A DNA stretch of 64,000 nt from an uncultured Collinsella sp. (GTDB taxonomy: Bacteria > Actinomycetota > Coriobacteriia > Coriobacteriales > Coriobacteriaceae), in assembly GCA_937995345.1 (NCBI GenBank), contig CALKKS010000006.1:27490-91489 (forward strand), read 5' to 3'. A program made the translations under genes and the position numbers. Below the pieces are notes generated by a model that did not search any database, had not been told where the DNA came from, and worked only from the letters and a program-made list of their open reading frames with translations. The first letter of the stretch is position 1; the number at the start of each line of letters is the position of its first letter. Below are positions 1 through 9,269 of the stretch, piece by piece.

Positions 1-893
1 CTGCGGGAACGATTAACTTTGCCGCAGCGTTTGTCGCCGTCTTTACCTTTGTGTCGTCGTTTGGCTCGGTGATGGCTGTGAGCCGCCTGGGCGCCTCACT
101 GCAGGAGACGCTCGCCTCGGGCGCACGCGTACTCGATTTGCTCGACGAGCAACCCCAGTGCGCCGAGGTCGCCGACGGACAGGACGTTGAGTTTGCCGGC
201 GCCGCAGCCGAGCATGTGAGCTTTAGCTATGCGGGCGGCGCGAGTGCCGGCGACGCAGGACAGGCAGCGGACGAGACGGCTGCGAGCCTCATCCTCGACG
301 GCGTGACCTGCACCTTTGCGCCCGGTACCATGACCTGTATCATGGGACGCTCGGGTTCGGGCAAGTCGACGCTGCTCAAGCTGCTCATGCGCTTTTGGGA
401 CCCTACCGCCGGCACTATCACGGTGAGTGACGTCGATGCCCGTCGCATCAACACGGCGAGCTTGCGCGGCCACGAGGCCTATATGACCCAGGACACGCAC
501 CTGTTCTGCGGCACCGTACGCGAGAACCTACTCGTCGCGCGTGCCGGCGCCACCGATGCCGAGCTGCTCGACGCTTGCCGCTCCGCCTCACTCACCACGC
601 TCATCGACCGTCTGCCGCAGGGACTCGACACGCCCGTTGCCGAGCTGGGCGACTCGCTTTCTGGCGGCGAGCGCCAGCGCATCGGCCTTGCGCGCATCTT
701 CCTCAACGACGCACCCTTCATCTTGCTCGACGAACCCACCAGCGCGCTCGATGCCCTCAACGAGGCGTCCGTGATGCAGGCGATCGACGAGCTCAAGCGC
801 CGCGGCAAGACCATTGTGCTCGTAAGCCACCGTGCCAGCACCTGCGCGTTTGCCGATTTCTCGCTTTCGGTCGAACACGGGAGGCTGAGCTAA
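1..893 (+). CDS. ABC exporter permease/ATPase, C-terminal part
   Basis: The open frame runs from the window edge (codons from base 3) to TAA at 891-893, so the gene is cut at its 5' end. The first residues look like the last membrane segment of an ABC transmembrane domain. The rest is a complete nucleotide-binding domain: Walker A GRSGSGKST, Q-loop YMTQD, signature LSGGERQR, Walker B ILLDEPTSALD and H-loop VSHR. This is the fused membrane/ATPase half-transporter layout typical of exporters. Substrate cannot be told. The downstream gene starts inside the stop codon (TAATG), so the two are translationally coupled. Confidence 0.9.
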   Translation, partial: AGTINFAAAFVAVFTFVSSFGSVMAVSRLGASLQETLASGARVLDLLDEQPQCAEVADGQDVEFAGAAAEHVSFSYAGGASAGDAGQAADETAASLILDGVTCTFAPGTMTCIMGRSGSGKSTLLKLLMRFWDPTAGTITVSDVDARRINTASLRGHEAYMTQDTHLFCGTVRENLLVARAGATDAELLDACRSASLTTLIDRLPQGLDTPVAELGDSLSGGERQRIGLARIFLNDAPFILLDEPTSALDALNEASVMQAIDELKRRGKTIVLVSHRASTCAFADFSLSVEHGRLS

Positions 894-1315
894 TGGCGCG
901 CCCGGCCGACACGCCGGAGCTGGCGGACAAGCGTGCGCGCGAGGCCCAGATGGTGTCGCAGATGATCGCGCTGTGGTGCCGCGGGCATCATGGCGGCGGG
1001 CGTGCGGGCAAGCAGGCTGCCGGCGGCGATGTGCCCGCGCGCGTGAAGCTTGGATTCCGGACCATCACCCTCTGCCCCGAATGCGCCGAGCTACGAGAAT
1101 ACGCCGTCGCGCGCATCGAACACTGCCCGCATATGGGCACCAAGACGTTTTGCTCTGCCTGTCCCTCGCATTGCTATCGCCCTGCTATGCGCGAGAAGAT
1201 CCGCGAGGTCATGCGCTGGTCGGGCCCGCGCATGATCCGCTATCGCCCCATCACCGCCATACGCCACGCAATGGTGACCGTGCAATCCAAACGGGCGGCG
1301 AAGCGGAGCAAGTAG
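893..1315 (+). CDS. YgbA-family small Cys-rich protein
   Basis: 140 residues. ATG at 893 overlaps the stop of the ABC gene (TAATG), which fixes the start. The middle carries CPHMGTKTFCSACPSHCY followed by REKIREVMRWSGPRMIRYRP, the hallmark of the nitrous-oxide-stimulated-promoter (YgbA) family. The four clustered Cys plus CPEC upstream suggest metal or Fe-S binding. Members are linked to NO or nitrosative stress in enterobacteria; the role here is not known. Coupling to an ABC exporter is the only context. Confidence 0.75.
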   Translation: MARPADTPELADKRAREAQMVSQMIALWCRGHHGGGRAGKQAAGGDVPARVKLGFRTITLCPECAELREYAVARIEHCPHMGTKTFCSACPSHCYRPAMREKIREVMRWSGPRMIRYRPITAIRHAMVTVQSKRAAKRSK

Positions 1316-1550
1316 CACTGGAGCCGGCGCGCCACTCCGCCCCCGCCTTCGCCTCAAACGTGTACGTCAGCCTCCAAACATGTCATTTTTTGTCGGTTTT
1401 GGAGGCTGACGTACATGTTTTGAGAGCGCAAGCGAGGCGCCACCGCACACCGTCCGCCCTTTCCGCTCGATTTTGACTCGCAGCGTACCCGACGCGTTAG
1501 ACGCCGCGCCGTTACAATGGAGCGGATTCACCAAATGCAAAGGAGTCGCC
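1316..1550. other. Intergenic stretch with one long hairpin
   Basis: 235 bp between two plus-strand genes. It holds a long inverted repeat (listed separately) and, at its end, the ribosome binding site AGGAG (1541-1545) for the next gene. No other feature is seen. Confidence 0.5.
1356..1420. repeat. Long inverted repeat, 18-bp perfect arms
   Basis: Arms 1361-1378 (TGTACGTCAGCCTCCAAA) and 1398-1415 pair perfectly. They extend to about 23 bp with one mismatch, around a 19-nt T-rich loop. It lies just after the YgbA-like gene, so it could end its transcript, but the T-run after the stem is short. Confidence 0.6.
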
Positions 1551-2462
1551 ATGCCCGCCTGCCCGCTGGTCGATTGCCATACTCATACCTCGTTCTCGGA
1601 CGGGCACGCCTCGTTTGAGGAGAACGTCCGCGCCGCTGCCGCCGCCGGATGTCAGGTCATGGTCTCGACCGACCACCTCACCTTGCCCGCCAGCATGGAC
1701 GCCAACTGCGAGGTGCAGGTTGTCGAGAGCGACTTGCCGGCGCATCGCCTGGCATTTGAGGACGCCCAAAAGCTCGCCGCACAAATCGCGCCGGAGCTCA
1801 CCTTTATCTACGGTTTTGAATGCGATTGGTACGAAGGCTGCGAGCCCCTGGTAGAGCGCTGGTCAGCAGGCGCCACGGTGCGCCTGGGTAGCGTGCATTG
1901 GATCGGCGACCCCGGCGAAATCATGGCCGGTGCCGCGGGCACGGCGGGAACGGAGAACGTCGCTCGCCCCGACACGCCTGATTCGCTTTGCGGTTGGATC
2001 GACGACGACACTAACCTGCACGTTTGGGAAAACCTGGGCGTGCGCGGCGTGTGGGAGCGCTACGTCGACGACTGGTGCCGTGCTTGCGAAAGCTCACTCA
2101 ACTTTGACGTGATGGCCCATCCCGACCTGGTCATGCGTTTTTCGAAGGACGGCTTTGCACCCGACTTTGACCCCGCGCCGTTCTGGGGGCAGATGGCCGA
2201 ATGCGCCCACGATACGGGTCGCCGCGTTGAAGTCTCGACCGCCGCACCGCGCAAGGGCCTCGACGACTACTATCCCGCGACTGGGCTGTTGCGCTGCTTC
2301 GCTCACGCCGAGGTGCCGATCACCTTTGGCTCGGACGCGCACCGCGCCTGCGATATCTGCTGGAGCATCCGCGAAGCCCAAGCCCACGCCTACGACTGCG
2401 GCTACCGAACCTTCGACATCCCCCACCCCACCGGCGAATGGGAACCCACGCCCCTCGCCTAG
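1551..2462 (+). CDS. PHP-domain histidinol-phosphatase-like protein
   Basis: 303 residues from ATG 1551, chosen for the AGGAG box 6 nt upstream. An open frame reaches back to 1473 but lacks a ribosome site. PHP metal-binding motifs are visible: DCHTHTSFSDG near the N-terminus, STDH near residue 45 and GSDAH near residue 268. The size and motif spacing fit HisJ/HisK-type histidinol-phosphate phosphatases. It sits tail to tail with the his operon, whose hisB is the dehydratase only and which has no other phosphatase gene. So it probably supplies the missing step, though other PHP phosphoesterases remain possible. Confidence 0.7.
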   Translation: MPACPLVDCHTHTSFSDGHASFEENVRAAAAAGCQVMVSTDHLTLPASMDANCEVQVVESDLPAHRLAFEDAQKLAAQIAPELTFIYGFECDWYEGCEPLVERWSAGATVRLGSVHWIGDPGEIMAGAAGTAGTENVARPDTPDSLCGWIDDDTNLHVWENLGVRGVWERYVDDWCRACESSLNFDVMAHPDLVMRFSKDGFAPDFDPAPFWGQMAECAHDTGRRVEVSTAAPRKGLDDYYPATGLLRCFAHAEVPITFGSDAHRACDICWSIREAQAHAYDCGYRTFDIPHPTGEWEPTPLA

Positions 2463-2475
2463 CCATCCCTTCATG

Positions 2476-2542
2476 AGTTGCGGTGAAATAGTTCCTGTTT
2501 ATGGCCCTAAGACCGTCAAACAAGAACTATTCCACCGCAACT
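2476..2542 (-). terminator. 25-bp hairpin at the end of the his operon
   Basis: Arms 2476-2500 and 2518-2542 differ at two positions. In minus-strand RNA both become G-U pairs, while in plus-strand RNA they are A-C mismatches. That points to a structure maintained in the minus-strand (his) transcript, whose last gene ends at 2610. There is no clear U-run, so a processing or RNA-stability role is as likely as termination. Confidence 0.5.
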
Positions 2543-2573
2543 TCTATTTCATTGGCAACTCCCGAAAGACTGT

Positions 2574-2613
2574 CCCTAACGACTAGTCGTTTAAGAACGT
2601 CCCCAATGACTAG
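2574..2613. repeat. Short imperfect direct repeat
   Basis: GTCCCTAACGACTAGT and GTCCCCAATGACTAGT follow one another just past the hisE stop. Nothing more can be said of them. Confidence 0.3.
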
Positions 2614-2927
2614 TGGCGGCGGGCGTTGAGTTCGCCGGCCAGTTCGTCGAGGGTGATGCCGTAGCGCTCAAGCGTTACGAGCAAGTGGTAGATCAGGTCG
2701 CCGGCTTCGTAGCGAATGTGGTCGTGATCGTTATCCTTGCAGGCCATGATGACCTCGCTCGCCTCCTCGGCAAGCTTCTTGAGCAGCTCGTCCTCAACGT
2801 CGGTCAACAGACGAGCGGTGTAGCTTTCCTGCGGCGATGCATCGCGACGGCTGTGAATCACCTCGGCCAGCCCCGTCAGCGTCTCACCGATATTTCCCGG
2901 CTGCACGTTAGCTGTTCTGACTCCCAT
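2610..2927 (-). CDS. hisE: Phosphoribosyl-ATP pyrophosphohydrolase
   Basis: 105 residues. It hydrolyses PRATP to PRAMP, step 2 of histidine synthesis. The MazG-like metal-binding helix is visible as KLAEEASEVIMA with EAGDLIYHLLV further on. AGAGGA lies 7 nt before ATG 2927. It is separate from HisI rather than fused, and last in the his operon. Confidence 0.92.
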   Translation of the reverse strand: MGVRTANVQPGNIGETLTGLAEVIHSRRDASPQESYTARLLTDVEDELLKKLAEEASEVIMACKDNDHDHIRYEAGDLIYHLLVTLERYGITLDELAGELNARRH

Positions 2928-2942
2928 GGTTATTTCCTCTCG

Positions 2943-3170
2943 TTACTGCAGCGTAAAGTAGGTACCGGTCTCATCGAACCGAGGCTTTGCGCCCTTTTTC
3001 TCAAAGAACTCAATGATGACGGCATGGGCCTCATCGAGCCTTTCCTTCTCGGCCTCGAGCCAAAACGACTGCGCCCCGCAGGCATCGGTCAGGTGCACGC
3101 GGCATGGCACGCCCGCGCGGAGGAGCTCGGCGTTGCAGTCGGCAACTTCGAACGGCGTCACGACCTTCAT
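2943..3170 (-). CDS. Small conserved-looking protein inside his operon
   Basis: 75 residues, beginning MKVVTPFEVADCNAELL. The start overlaps the hisI stop (ATGA), so it is coupled to hisI, and hisE follows 15 bp later. A HLTDACGAQSFWLE stretch resembles the motif of small proteins named RDAC in some annotations; that link is from memory and weak. No signal peptide or membrane segment. Its place between hisI and hisE suggests a role tied to histidine synthesis, but no function can be assigned. Confidence 0.7.
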   Translation of the reverse strand: MKVVTPFEVADCNAELLRAGVPCRVHLTDACGAQSFWLEAEKERLDEAHAVIIEFFEKKGAKPRFDETGTYFTLQ

Positions 3171-3508
3171 CGCGTTCCCCCTTCCACGCGCTTAAAGAAG
3201 CAGGTACGGTTGCCGGTATGGCAGGCCGGGCCCGGAGAGTCGACCTTGACCAACAGCGTATCGCTATCGCAGTCGGCCCAGAGTTCCTTGACCTCCTGCA
3301 TGTTGCCGCTCGTCGCGCCCTTATTCCAGAGCTCCTGGCGGCTGCGGCTCCAAAACCACGTGGTGCCGGTCTTGAGCGTAAGCCCCACCGATTCCTCGTT
3401 CATCCAAGCAACCATAAGCACCTCGCCGGTGTCATACTGCTGAACCACACAAGGAATCAGCCCGCGGGCGTCGTATTTAAGATCAGCCGCTTCTACTACC
3501 TCAGTCAT
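3167..3508 (-). CDS. hisI: Phosphoribosyl-AMP cyclohydrolase
   Basis: 113 residues, step 3 of histidine synthesis. The family core is clear: WSRSRQELWNKGATSGN, then DCDSDTLLVKV and CHTGNRTCFF, with the Zn/Mg-binding Asp and Cys residues. Two adjacent ATG codons (3511, 3508) follow GGGAG; 3508 has the better spacing. A TTG at 3520 extends the frame but is less likely. The stop overlaps the next start. Confidence 0.92.
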   Translation of the reverse strand: MTEVVEAADLKYDARGLIPCVVQQYDTGEVLMVAWMNEESVGLTLKTGTTWFWSRSRQELWNKGATSGNMQEVKELWADCDSDTLLVKVDSPGPACHTGNRTCFFKRVEGGTR

Positions 3509-3553
3509 CATTTCTCCCAAGTTATTACCGTAAACCCCACAGGTCGGCGAGGG

Positions 3554-3649
3554 TTGCCCAGGTGCCCGAGATTCCGAGCGACAAGCCCGACGACGCGTAC
3601 TTAAGTACGCGAGGAGGGTTGGAGCCGGAAGGTCGGGTGCCTGGGCAAG
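3554..3649. repeat. Nested hairpin between hisF and hisI
   Basis: Outer arms 3554-3569 and 3634-3649 pair over 16 bp with two G-U type pairs (TTGCCCAGGTGCCCGA and its partner). The inner part has a perfect 18-bp palindrome CGCGTACTTAAGTACGCG at 3593-3610. It fills most of the 149-bp gap in the his operon. It could be an mRNA stability or processing element. Confidence 0.55.
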
Positions 3650-3657
3650 CCGCAGCG

Positions 3658-4440
<783 letters not shown>

Positions 4441-4443
4441 GGG

Positions 4444-5187
4444 CTACTCCTCCCCTCGGGCGGCGGCGAGCGCCTGGGCCAGCGTAAAGTTGCCCTCGTA
4501 GAGCGCGCGACCGGTGATGGCGCCTTCAATCGCTCCCTTACCCACCGCGGCCAACGCGCGGATGTCGTCGAGCGTCGAGATGCCGCCCGAGGCCACGACG
4601 GGAAAACCCGCGACCTCGGCAACATGGCGATACGCCGCCACGTCGATGCCCGTCTGCATGCCGTCGCGCGCGATATCGGTGTACACCAGGTGCTTAAAGC
4701 CCAGCTCGCTGAGCTGCGCCACGGCATCGTCGAGTGCCACGCCCGCGCCATCGCGCCAGCCGTTCACCTTGACCTGGCCATCGCGCGCAGCAATGTCTGC
4801 CACCAGTAGCTCGCCAAAGCCGCAGGCCGCAACCTCGGCAAAGCCCGGCTCGGTCACAAGCACGGTACCCAGCGCGATGCGGCGCGCGCCGTAGCCGACC
4901 AGCTCGTCGATGCGCGCAAGCGAGCGAACGCCGCCGCCCACGTCCACGGACAGACCGTCGACGCCGCAGATGGCCTCGATCGCCGCCGAGTTGGCAGCGC
5001 ACGCTTCCTCGTCCTCGCCAAAGGCAGCGGACAGGTCGACGACGTGCACCCAGCTCGCGCCCTGCTCGGCAAAGGAGCGGGCAACGGCCACGGGATCGTC
5101 GGAATATACCTTGCAACGGCTGCGGTCGCCGCGCTCCAGGCGCACGACCTTGCCGCCGATCAAATCGATTGCGGGAAACAGGATCAT
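4444..5187 (-). CDS. hisA: ProFAR isomerase
   Basis: 247 residues, TIM barrel isomerase converting ProFAR to PRFAR. The N-terminus FPAIDLIGGKVVRL carries the catalytic Asp of half 1; YTDIARDGMQTG carries the half-2 Asp. The ATG overlaps the hisH stop (ATGA). Confidence 0.97.
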   Translation of the reverse strand: MILFPAIDLIGGKVVRLERGDRSRCKVYSDDPVAVARSFAEQGASWVHVVDLSAAFGEDEEACAANSAAIEAICGVDGLSVDVGGGVRSLARIDELVGYGARRIALGTVLVTEPGFAEVAACGFGELLVADIAARDGQVKVNGWRDGAGVALDDAVAQLSELGFKHLVYTDIARDGMQTGIDVAAYRHVAEVAGFPVVASGGISTLDDIRALAAVGKGAIEGAITGRALYEGNFTLAQALAAARGEE

Positions 5188-5885
5188 CGGCCGGCCTCCT
5201 CGACAATGCTCACGAAGTTCTTAAGGATACGCTGACCCAGCGCAGAGGATTTCTCGGGATGGAACTGGCAACCCCACACGTTGCCGTGGCGCACGATGCA
5301 CGGGAAGCTCCGCGTGTAGTGCGTGCGCGCCAGGACGTCAGCGGTATCGGCATCGTCTGCCACCGCGTAGCTGTGGGTGAAGTACATGTTGGCGCCCTCG
5401 GCAAAACCGGCGAGCAGTGGATCGGCTGCGCCGGCGGGCGTCATGTGCACCTGGTCCCAGCCCACGTGCGGCACCTTCAGACGGCTCGACTCCAGGCGCG
5501 TGCACGAGCCGCGCATGATGCCCAGGCCATCGACCCAGGGACCACCGGCCTGCTCGGAGACGTCGCCGTCCACGACCGCGCCCGCGTCCGCAGGCACGCC
5601 CTCGTTGCCACGTTCAAAAAACAGCTGAAGGCCCAGGCAGATGCCGAGCAGCGGAGTTCCGGCGGCAACGGCATCGAGCACGGCCGCCTCCTCGCCGCTC
5701 TGGCGCATAAAGGCGATCGCGTCATAGAACGCGCCCACGCCCGGAATGACCAGGCCGTCGGCGCGGCGGATTTGCTCCGGGTCGTCCGATGTACAGGCGG
5801 CGGCACCGGCGCGCGCAAGCCCGCGCACGACGCTCGACAAGTTGCCCTTGTGGTAGTCGACCACCACGATCTTCGGTTCGTCCAC
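5184..5885 (-). CDS. hisH: Imidazole glycerol phosphate synthase, glutaminase subunit
   Basis: 233 residues from GTG 5885, chosen because GGGAGGG lies about 6 nt upstream and because the family starts at (D)EPKIVVVDYHKGN. The frame runs back to 5975 but through the hairpin region. Class-I glutaminase triad: Cys about residue 83 in LLGICLGLQ, His and Glu in FHPEKS near the end. Slightly longer than the usual 200 residues. Confidence 0.93.
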   Translation of the reverse strand: MDEPKIVVVDYHKGNLSSVVRGLARAGAAACTSDDPEQIRRADGLVIPGVGAFYDAIAFMRQSGEEAAVLDAVAAGTPLLGICLGLQLFFERGNEGVPADAGAVVDGDVSEQAGGPWVDGLGIMRGSCTRLESSRLKVPHVGWDQVHMTPAGAADPLLAGFAEGANMYFTHSYAVADDADTADVLARTHYTRSFPCIVRHGNVWGCQFHPEKSSALGQRILKNFVSIVEEAGR

Positions 5886-5909
5886 GCGACCCTCCCTTTT
5901 CCCATTCAA

Positions 5910-6024
5910 AACCTGCCAAAAAGGGACAGGTTTATTTTGGTCGGTAAAACGTTTACCCACCGCATGAGACAGCATTTCCGCAGATAAAACCTGCCAAAAT
6001 AAACCTGTCCCTTTTTGGCAGGTT
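5910..6024. repeat. 31-bp perfect inverted repeat between hisB and hisH
   Basis: Arms 5910-5940 and 5994-6024 are perfectly complementary over 31 bp, around a 53-nt loop. The right arm ends inside the hisB stop codon. The loop repeats AACCTGCCAAAA from the arm and holds the palindrome GTAAAACGTTTAC. It lies inside the his operon, so if it ends transcription it must do so partially. Confidence 0.8.
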
Positions 6025-6610
6025 ACAGTGAGCCCTTGGTGCTGGGGATGCCTTGCACGCGAGGGTCCAGCTCGCAGGCGTGGCGCATTGTGCGGCCCAC
6101 GGCCTTAAAGGCGGCCTCGATAATGTGGTGCGAGTTGCCGCCCGCCAGCTCGCGCACGTGCAGCGTGAGCTTAGCATCGCGCGCAAAGGCATAGAAGAAC
6201 TCAACGGCCAGCTCGGTATCGAAGCTGCCAACGCGCTCGGTCGGCACGGGCAGCTCGCAATAGGCCTGGCCGCGACCCGAAATGTCCACGGCGGCCATCA
6301 CGAGCGTCTCGTCCATGGCAATCGCCGCGTCGGCAAAGCGCGTAATGCCCGCCTTGTCGCCCAGCGCCTGACAAAACGCCTCGCCCAGCACGATGCCCGT
6401 ATCCTCGACGGTGTGATGCGCGTCGACCTCAACGTCGCCCACCGCGTGCACCGTCAGGTCAAACAGACCATGACGGCCAAAGGCGTTGAGCATGTGGTCG
6501 AAAAACGGCACGCCGGTCGAGATATCGCACGTACCGGTTCCATCCAGGTCGAGCTTGACGACGATATCGGTCTCCCCCGTCTTACGGGTTACCTCGGCAT
6601 AACGGCCCAT
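6023..6610 (-). CDS. hisB: Imidazoleglycerol-phosphate dehydratase
   Basis: 195 residues, the monofunctional dehydratase (no HAD phosphatase domain as in enteric HisB). Metal-binding repeats DAHHTVED and GNSHHIIEAAFK are both present. It starts directly after the hisC stop (TAGATG). The missing phosphatase step is discussed under the PHP gene. Confidence 0.96.
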   Translation of the reverse strand: MGRYAEVTRKTGETDIVVKLDLDGTGTCDISTGVPFFDHMLNAFGRHGLFDLTVHAVGDVEVDAHHTVEDTGIVLGEAFCQALGDKAGITRFADAAIAMDETLVMAAVDISGRGQAYCELPVPTERVGSFDTELAVEFFYAFARDAKLTLHVRELAGGNSHHIIEAAFKAVGRTMRHACELDPRVQGIPSTKGSL

Positions 6611-7726
6611 CTACATCTCCTCCTTCACCAGCGCGGCAAACGCGGCCAGCACCTCATCGTTTTCCTGCGGCGTACCCACAGTAATGCGCAGACAGTCCGC
6701 AAGCCCCGGCGCGTAGCTAAAGTCGCGCACCAAAATCGAATACTCGTCGCGCAGGCGCTCGCGTACGCGCGTGGCATGCGGCGTGCGTACGAGCACAAAG
6801 TTCGCCGCGCTCGGCCACGGCTCCACGGGCAGACCCTCGGCAGCCATCGCGCGCAGGGCGCACAGCTCGCGCTCGCGCTCGGATGCGACCTGCGCCACCA
6901 CGGGCGCGTACGCATCGCGGGCACGCACGCAGGCAAGCGCGGCGGCCTGGCTCAGCACATTGACCGAATAGATCTGGCGAATCGCCGCGAACACGTCGAT
7001 GACCTCGGGCGCCGCAATCACGTAACCCAGACGCGTGCCGGCAGCGCCAAACGCCTTGGACAGCGTATGCAGAATCACCAGGTTGGGATGCTCGGCGATA
7101 AGCCCCTGCGCTGTGGTGGCCGTGCCAAACGAATCGTCCGCAAACTCAACGTAGGCCTCGTCGACCATGACCATGCCGGGGCACACATCGCACAGCGCCG
7201 CGACAAAATCGAGCGGTGCCACGTCGCCCGTGGGGTTATTGGGCGAGGTCACGATGGCCAGGCTGCACTCGGGCGCCGCCGCGAGCACAGCCGCCTGGTC
7301 GAGCTCAAAGGTCGCCGGGTCGCGCCACACGTCGCGCACCTCGGTCTGGCAGAGCGACGCAAAGAACGCATACTCGCTAAAGCACGGCGGGCAGTTGAGC
7401 AGGGTCCGCCCCGCGCCGCCAAACGCCAGCAGATAGTTATAGAGCAGCTCGTCGCCGCCGTTTCCCACGCAGATGTTCTCGCGCGTCACGCCATGCCAGG
7501 CAGCAAGCTCGTCGCGCAGGTCGTTCGACATGGGATCGGGATAGCGGTTGAGCGGCGTGGCAGCCAGGGCCGCGTCGACTGCCTCGCGCACGCCGGCCGG
7601 CACGGGATAGGTGTTCTCGTTGGCCGAAAGGTTGATGCGCGTAGGCGTAAAGTTAGGATCGTAGGGCTCAATACCGGCCAGGTAAGGCTGGACGAGCTCC
7701 TTCATGCGAGGCGTGAGTTCGGCCAT
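6611..7726 (-). CDS. hisC: Histidinol-phosphate aminotransferase
   Basis: 371 residues from ATG 7726, chosen because GGGGAGG lies just upstream within the hisD end. The longer frame to 7825 overlaps hisD by 98 bp and has no family similarity. PLP-binding Lys in LSKAFGAAGTRLGY. N-terminal INLSANENTYPVP and NRYPDP are typical of HisC. Confidence 0.95.
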   Translation of the reverse strand: MAELTPRMKELVQPYLAGIEPYDPNFTPTRINLSANENTYPVPAGVREAVDAALAATPLNRYPDPMSNDLRDELAAWHGVTRENICVGNGGDELLYNYLLAFGGAGRTLLNCPPCFSEYAFFASLCQTEVRDVWRDPATFELDQAAVLAAAPECSLAIVTSPNNPTGDVAPLDFVAALCDVCPGMVMVDEAYVEFADDSFGTATTAQGLIAEHPNLVILHTLSKAFGAAGTRLGYVIAAPEVIDVFAAIRQIYSVNVLSQAAALACVRARDAYAPVVAQVASERERELCALRAMAAEGLPVEPWPSAANFVLVRTPHATRVRERLRDEYSILVRDFSYAPGLADCLRITVGTPQENDEVLAAFAALVKEEM

Positions 7727-7727
7727 A

Positions 7728-9164
7728 TTAGGCCTCCCCGCCGGTTGCGCCAGCGCCATCTGCGCCTGCAGCCGCCAGGTCCACGCCCTCGGCAACCGTC
7801 GCCACGGCGTCGCCCGGCCAGGCAACCTTAGTCAGGTCGGCCGCAGCCAGCGACGCGGCACTCACGGCATCCTCGCCCTGCTCCAGCACGCGGCGGCGCA
7901 GTGCGGCCGAAAGCGCGTGTGCCCACAGCCCCTCGGCCTCGGCTAGACGCTGTGTGGCGGGAGCGTCGGAGAGCAGGCCCTCGGGCGTATAGCAAATGAC
8001 ACTCGAGCGCTTAACGAACTCTTCGACCGAAAGCGGGTTGGAGAACATGGCCGTACCGCCGGTCGGCAGCGTGTGGTTGGGGCCGGCAACATAATCGCCG
8101 AGCGGCTCGGAGCTCCAAGCGCCCACAAAGATGGCGCCGGCGTTGCGAATGCCGCCGAGCAGGCCCATCGCGTCCTTGCAGTGCAGCTCAAGGTGCTCGG
8201 GCGCCACGGTGTTCACGGCCTCGACGGCGGCAGCCATGTCGGCGGCCACCACGATGGTGCCCTCGTTATCGAGCGAGGCGCGCGTGATCCCGGCGCGTGG
8301 GGACTGCGCCACCAGAATGTCGATACCTGCCTCGACCTCGCGCGCAAACTGCTCGTCGCAAGTCACCAGATAGCAGGCTGCCAGCGGATCGTGCTCGGCC
8401 TGGGCCATCAGGTCTGCCGCGACCACCATGGGCTTGGCCGTGGCATCGGCCAGCACGCAGACCTCGGAGGGGCCAGCGACCATGTCGATACCCACGTCGC
8501 CCGAGACAATCTGCTTGGCCGCGGCGACAAAGGCGTTGCCCGGGCCGGTAATCTTGTCGACACGCGGAATGGTCTCGGTACCGTACGCCAGCGCGGCCAC
8601 GGCCTGAGCGCCGCCCACCATATAGATCTCGTCCACGCCGCCGAGCTTGGCGGCAGCGAGCGTATACGGGCTAATCAGTCCATCCTTTTGCGGCGGGGTC
8701 ACCATGACCACGCGCTTAACGCCGGCGACCTTGGCGGGAATGGCGTTCATGAGCACGGTGGAGGGGTACTGCGCGCGACCGCCCGGCACGTAGATGCCGG
8801 CCGCAGCGAGCGGGGTCACCTTAACGCCGAGCATCGTGCCATCCGGGCGCGTGGTAAACCAGCTCTGCTCGACCTCGCGCTGGTGGAACTCGCGAATTTG
8901 GCGCGCAGCCTTTTCGAGCGCAGCGACAAAGGCCGGATCGAGGCCTTCGAGCGCGGCATCGATCTGCTCCTGCGGAAGACGGAAGCTCTGCAGTTCAACG
9001 CCGTCAAAACGCTGGCAGTAATCGCGCACCGCGGCATCGCCGTTGGCGCGCACGTTGGCCACGATATCGCGGGCGGCGTCGACGATGTTTTGCGGCAGCA
9101 CGCCCTTACGGTTGAGCTGGTTGGTAACGAGGCGCTCACCGGGAGCAAGCTTGATGGTCTTCAT
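7728..9164 (-). CDS. hisD: Histidinol dehydrogenase
   Basis: 478 residues, performs the last two NAD-dependent oxidations to histidine. Clear motifs: GPGNAFVAAAKQ, PSEVCVLAD, PEHLELHC and GPNHTLPTGGTA (zinc and catalytic His/Glu). About 25-45 residues longer than usual because of an Ala/Gly-rich C-terminal tail after position 440. Confidence 0.96.
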   Translation of the reverse strand: MKTIKLAPGERLVTNQLNRKGVLPQNIVDAARDIVANVRANGDAAVRDYCQRFDGVELQSFRLPQEQIDAALEGLDPAFVAALEKAARQIREFHQREVEQSWFTTRPDGTMLGVKVTPLAAAGIYVPGGRAQYPSTVLMNAIPAKVAGVKRVVMVTPPQKDGLISPYTLAAAKLGGVDEIYMVGGAQAVAALAYGTETIPRVDKITGPGNAFVAAAKQIVSGDVGIDMVAGPSEVCVLADATAKPMVVAADLMAQAEHDPLAACYLVTCDEQFAREVEAGIDILVAQSPRAGITRASLDNEGTIVVAADMAAAVEAVNTVAPEHLELHCKDAMGLLGGIRNAGAIFVGAWSSEPLGDYVAGPNHTLPTGGTAMFSNPLSVEEFVKRSSVICYTPEGLLSDAPATQRLAEAEGLWAHALSAALRRRVLEQGEDAVSAASLAAADLTKVAWPGDAVATVAEGVDLAAAGADGAGATGGEA

Positions 9165-9269
9165 TTCGGTATCCCCTATCGGTCGAGGTTGTGTTCGAAA
9201 AACGAGAGGCCGGGCGGCGACGCCAGTCGGCCCGCAGCCCAGACGTTGGGGCGCCCGTGCGTGCTCGCG

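Noticed and set aside
6053..7831. 592-codon frame opposite hisB and hisC
   Set aside because: Antisense shadow with no ribosome site and low-complexity basic composition.
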